Assembly: GCA_030433225.1 (NCBI GenBank)
Contig: JAUIMD010000008.1
Location: 1-14,889 of the forward strand
Source: Bacteroidia bacterium
Lineage (GTDB): Bacteria; Bacteroidota; Bacteroidia; Bacteroidales; UBA5342
DNA: 14,889 nucleotides
Reading direction: 5' to 3'
Below are positions 12,901 to 14,889 of the stretch, piece after piece. The notes below the pieces were generated by a model. The model saw nothing but the letters and a program-made list of their open reading frames with translations, was not told the origin of the DNA and searched no databases. A program made the position numbers and the translations under genes. Numbering within the stretch: the stretch's first letter is position 1; the number at the start of each line of letters is the position of its first letter.

Positions 12901-14889
12901 GCCCTTAGACAGTATTTTTAAACACCCAACAATCCATAAACTATCCACCGGCTTTCAACTGAAAGAAAAAAGCGGGGAACCGGGGAACGACATTGAAAAG
13001 TCCACCCATGCGGAGTTTTTCCCATTAAGCAACGAGCAAAAGCGCCTTTGGCTGATTCATAAAATTGATGGAAACAATCCATCGTACAACATCCCGTTTA
13101 CTTACGTGCTAAATGGCCCAATTGATGTGGAAATTTTGAATAAAAGTTTCCAACTGCTTACCGAACGTCACAAAGCCCTTAAAAGCTATATTACCACTAA
13201 AAACGGAGAACCGGTTTGTGGCCTGCATACCAAAGATTTTGAGCTGCAGTTTCGGGATTTAACCGGTGGAGACCCTTCGGGCGAAGCGGTGCAGAACATT
13301 TTGGGAGAAGAAACGCGGAAAACTTTTAATCTGGCTAAGGACCCGCTTATACGGGTTACCCTTCTTAAAGTGGCGGCCGAAAAGTTTATCTTCCACCTTA
13401 CGGTACAGCACATTGTTTTTGATGGCTGGTCGTGGGGCATATTTTCAAAAGAAATAGGGCAGATTTACAATGACCTGGTTCAAGGGAAGCGCATTTCATT
13501 GCCCCCGCAGGAATTCCAATATGCAGATTTTAGCGTATGGCAGGAAAAGCATCCGAATGAAATCAATAACCCGGATTCAATACAATTCTGGAAAAAGCAA
13601 CTGAATGGGATTCCGGTTGAAACCAAATTTCCGTTTGACCATAAACGTCCGCATGCCATTTCGGGCAAAGGGGGCAGGGAAGGTATTGAACTTGATGCTG
13701 ATTTAACCGAAAAACTAAAAGGCATTGGAAAGCAGGCAGACACTACCCTGTTTATGACCATGCTTACGGCCTTTGGTACTCTGCTGAACGTGTACAGCAA
13801 CGAAGAGGACATATGCATTGGTACGCCTACCGGTAACCGCATTCGTTCTCAGTTTGAAAACATGATTGGTTTCTTTGTGAATACCATCGTTTTCCGTTTT
13901 AAAATGAACCGTTCGTTGTCATTTAACGAGTTGCTTCAGCAACATCGGCAGGTAATTATCGATTCGCTTGACCACCAGGACGCTTCCTTTGAAAAAGTAG
14001 TGGATGCACTGCAGCCACAGCGGGTTATGAATATAAATCCCTTATTTCAAATTATGTTTGCCTGGCAAAATGCTCCCAGGCCACCCTTGGCGTTTAACCA
14101 GGTAGAAGGCGAACGCATGGTGGTGAAAAACGGTATTTCTCCTTTGGATATTACGTTTTATATGTGGGAGGAAAAAGGTAGAATTCTGGGAGAAATTGAG
14201 TTTAATGCTGACCTGCTGGATCGGGAAACCGTCGTTCACCTTAAACACAATTACATCCGTTTACTGGAGCAAATTTCAAACCACCTGGAAACCCCCGTTA
14301 AGGAACTGGCCCTGATTTCGGAATATTCATCCAAGGCCTTAAGCCGCTTTAATAAAACCGATGCCCCGTTGCCTGCGCAACGTTTGCACGAAATGTTTGA
14401 GCAAACCGTAGCCACATATCCACAAAAAGAGGCCGTGGTTTCGGGTAAAAACCGGCTGAGCTATAAAGAAGTAAATGATAAGGCCAATAAGCTGGCGCAT
14501 AGTTTAATAAAACAAAATGTACAAGGCAGCTTTGTGGGGGTTAGCCTGCCCCGAACCGAACAAATGCTGATTACGATTCTTGCGGTTTTAAAAGCCGGAG
14601 CAAATTACCTGCCTCTCGATCCCGATTTTCCGGACGATCGTTTAAAATACATTATAAAGGATTCCGGTGCACAATTATTAATTACCAATAAGGAGTTAAA
14701 AGAGAAGTTTGCCGGATGCGACACGTCAATTCTTTTGGTGGATGCAGGCGGTTTGTTTGACTTTAATCTGTTTGCAAAAACATACGATAATCCCGCACTT
14801 GAAATACCTGCCAATGCATTGGCATATACCATTTATACTTCCGGTTCTACCGGAAACCCGAAAGGTGTAAAGGTACCGCATTCTGCAGC
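9926..14889 (+). CDS. Hybrid PKS-NRPS megasynthase, KS-AT-ACP-C-A, 3' end outside window
   Basis: The frame is open from ATG 9926 to the window end (at least 1654 residues, no stop). KS (about 12-435) has all three catalytic residues: Cys184 in TACSTS, His320 in EAHGTGT, His360 in KGNMGH. AT (about 533-830) has GQGSQ (540-544), GHSIGE (627-632, Ser629), Arg654 and HAFH (727-730), the malonyl-CoA pattern. The post-AT linker LPAYPFEQNRHW is followed by an ACP (about 939-1005) with FFELGGHSL and Ser974. The condensation domain (about 1031-1470) has QHIVFDG with His1162 and Asp1166, and GFFVNT (1315-1320). The adenylation domain starts near 1482 with LSYKEV, LKAGANYLPLD and YTSGSTGNPKG, then is cut. 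No KR, DH or ER lies between AT and ACP. It should extend an acyl group from a carrier by one malonyl unit, keep the ketone, and acylate an amino acid. The substrate-code region of the A domain is outside the window. Only 11 residues precede the KS. Confidence 0.95.
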   Translation, partial: MSANKPDQQNLDGIAIVGMAGKFPGVENITEYWDAISQGKELLKRFTDEELSSKGVSESSRKHQHFVPVNGLIHTAELFDASFFGFTPREADLTDPQHRKFLEVCYEALEHAGQAPDNPKGPVGVFAGCSMNNYLLKNLLQYPELLKNNGEFQTIVNNDKDFLTTKVSYKLNLTGPSFDIQTACSTSLVAIHVACQNLLNYQCDVALGGGAFIMNPRGHGYMFKPGGIESAVGTCRPFDKDAEGTVFGEGVGVVVLKRLEDAVADNDEIWAVIKSSAINNDGSFKIGYMAPSADGQAEAISMAMQFGNINPRTISYVEAHGTGTNLGDPIEIKGLTKVFREYTQDTQFCAIGSVKGNMGHCDVAAGVAGIIKTAMALKYKKLPPSINYNTANPELELDTSPFYVNTALQNWEVDGVPRRAALSSFGIGGTNAHCILEEWAGNATQPSENEIHLLPLTAKKVPALEKLSSNLVEHVKHTQQEIADIAHTLQTGRNFYAHRTLLVGRNKQELIRNFEDHVAATAYSGKQEFSDPSVVFMFTGQGSQYVNMSKGLYESFDLYKNIIDEADAYLTQNFDLPLLELLFGDESDERQAKVNLTSNTQPLLFAVQYATACLLIEFGIFPNALTGHSIGEITAATLAGVLDFEGALFLVATRGKIMQAQNPGAMLSVNLPASQLLPLLPENIELALENAPGYSVVSGTKEAIADFEKHLNNTVENLHTTLLKTSHAFHSSLMEPALAPFVEALRNIQFNEPEIPFISNVTGTWITKEQAMSPDYWADHIRSTVKFSTGIQEIFQSEYEVIFMEVGPGNSLSMLLSQFETSSTFKCISTIRHPRTKANDVHTLYHAVSEYWVSGGFIDWDTIYGDEKRFKVPLPAYPFEQNRHWLEPKIIQNIYVDGGAESVLHTPQAQTEEIPDKQEKQTSAAALHPRPQLSTAYVAPNTSVENTIVSIWQPLLGIEGIGIHDDFFELGGHSLLASQLMVRMNEQFQVKLPLDSIFKHPTIHKLSTGFQLKEKSGEPGNDIEKSTHAEFFPLSNEQKRLWLIHKIDGNNPSYNIPFTYVLNGPIDVEILNKSFQLLTERHKALKSYITTKNGEPVCGLHTKDFELQFRDLTGGDPSGEAVQNILGEETRKTFNLAKDPLIRVTLLKVAAEKFIFHLTVQHIVFDGWSWGIFSKEIGQIYNDLVQGKRISLPPQEFQYADFSVWQEKHPNEINNPDSIQFWKKQLNGIPVETKFPFDHKRPHAISGKGGREGIELDADLTEKLKGIGKQADTTLFMTMLTAFGTLLNVYSNEEDICIGTPTGNRIRSQFENMIGFFVNTIVFRFKMNRSLSFNELLQQHRQVIIDSLDHQDASFEKVVDALQPQRVMNINPLFQIMFAWQNAPRPPLAFNQVEGERMVVKNGISPLDITFYMWEEKGRILGEIEFNADLLDRETVVHLKHNYIRLLEQISNHLETPVKELALISEYSSKALSRFNKTDAPLPAQRLHEMFEQTVATYPQKEAVVSGKNRLSYKEVNDKANKLAHSLIKQNVQGSFVGVSLPRTEQMLITILAVLKAGANYLPLDPDFPDDRLKYIIKDSGAQLLITNKELKEKFAGCDTSILLVDAGGLFDFNLFAKTYDNPALEIPANALAYTIYTSGSTGNPKGVKVPHSA

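Noticed and set aside
1..14889. CRISPR array, tRNA or rRNA gene, insertion sequence, attachment site
   Set aside because: No regular repeat-spacer pattern, cloverleaf-like or rRNA-like sequence, transposase or terminal inverted repeats were seen; nearly all sequence is accounted for by coding regions.

Overview
The window looks like part of a Bacteroidota chromosome. Three things point there: moderate-to-low GC, starts without visible Shine-Dalgarno sequences, and exact matches to the Bacteroidota -7 promoter element TAnnTTTG in both directions of the one divergent intergenic region. This assignment is an inference from style and gene content; no rRNA or other marker is present.

Region 1 (1-7493, + strand) is the end of a surface-polysaccharide (O-antigen, capsule or exopolysaccharide) cluster. 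In order it holds the C-terminus of a Wzy-like polymerase, a GT4 glycosyltransferase, a GT2 glycosyltransferase, a second GT4, a left-handed beta-helix O-acetyltransferase, a polysaccharide pyruvyl transferase-family protein, a third GT4, and a WecG/TagA/CpsF glycosyltransferase. Spacing is mostly short (an 8-base overlap up to a 121-base gap), and no internal promoter is obvious, so transcription probably comes from upstream. Together these enzymes would build and decorate a multi-sugar repeat unit on a lipid carrier, which the Wzy-like protein would polymerise. The initiating transferase and the flippase are not in view.

Region 2 (7483-8388, - strand) is an alpha/beta hydrolase with an N-terminal membrane or signal segment. 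Its 3' end overlaps the 3' end of the WecG-type gene by 11 bases. It is transcribed away from region 3.

Region 3 (8389-14889, + strand) begins with a 234-base divergent intergenic region that holds candidate promoters and two 15-base palindromes. Next come a methyltransferase-carrier-protein fusion (431 aa) and, 7 bases later, a hybrid polyketide synthase/non-ribosomal peptide synthetase. The hybrid stays open from 9926 to the end of the window (at least 1654 codons). Its visible order is KS-AT-ACP-C-A, and the window cuts it inside the A3 motif of the adenylation domain. The AT has the malonyl-type HAFH motif and the module has no reductive domains. The assembly line as seen would therefore start from whatever the MT-carrier protein holds, add one malonyl unit left as a beta-ketone, and join it to an amino acid. 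The MT-carrier protein has no visible loading domain. How its carrier is charged is the main open question, and it makes this the most interesting part of the window.
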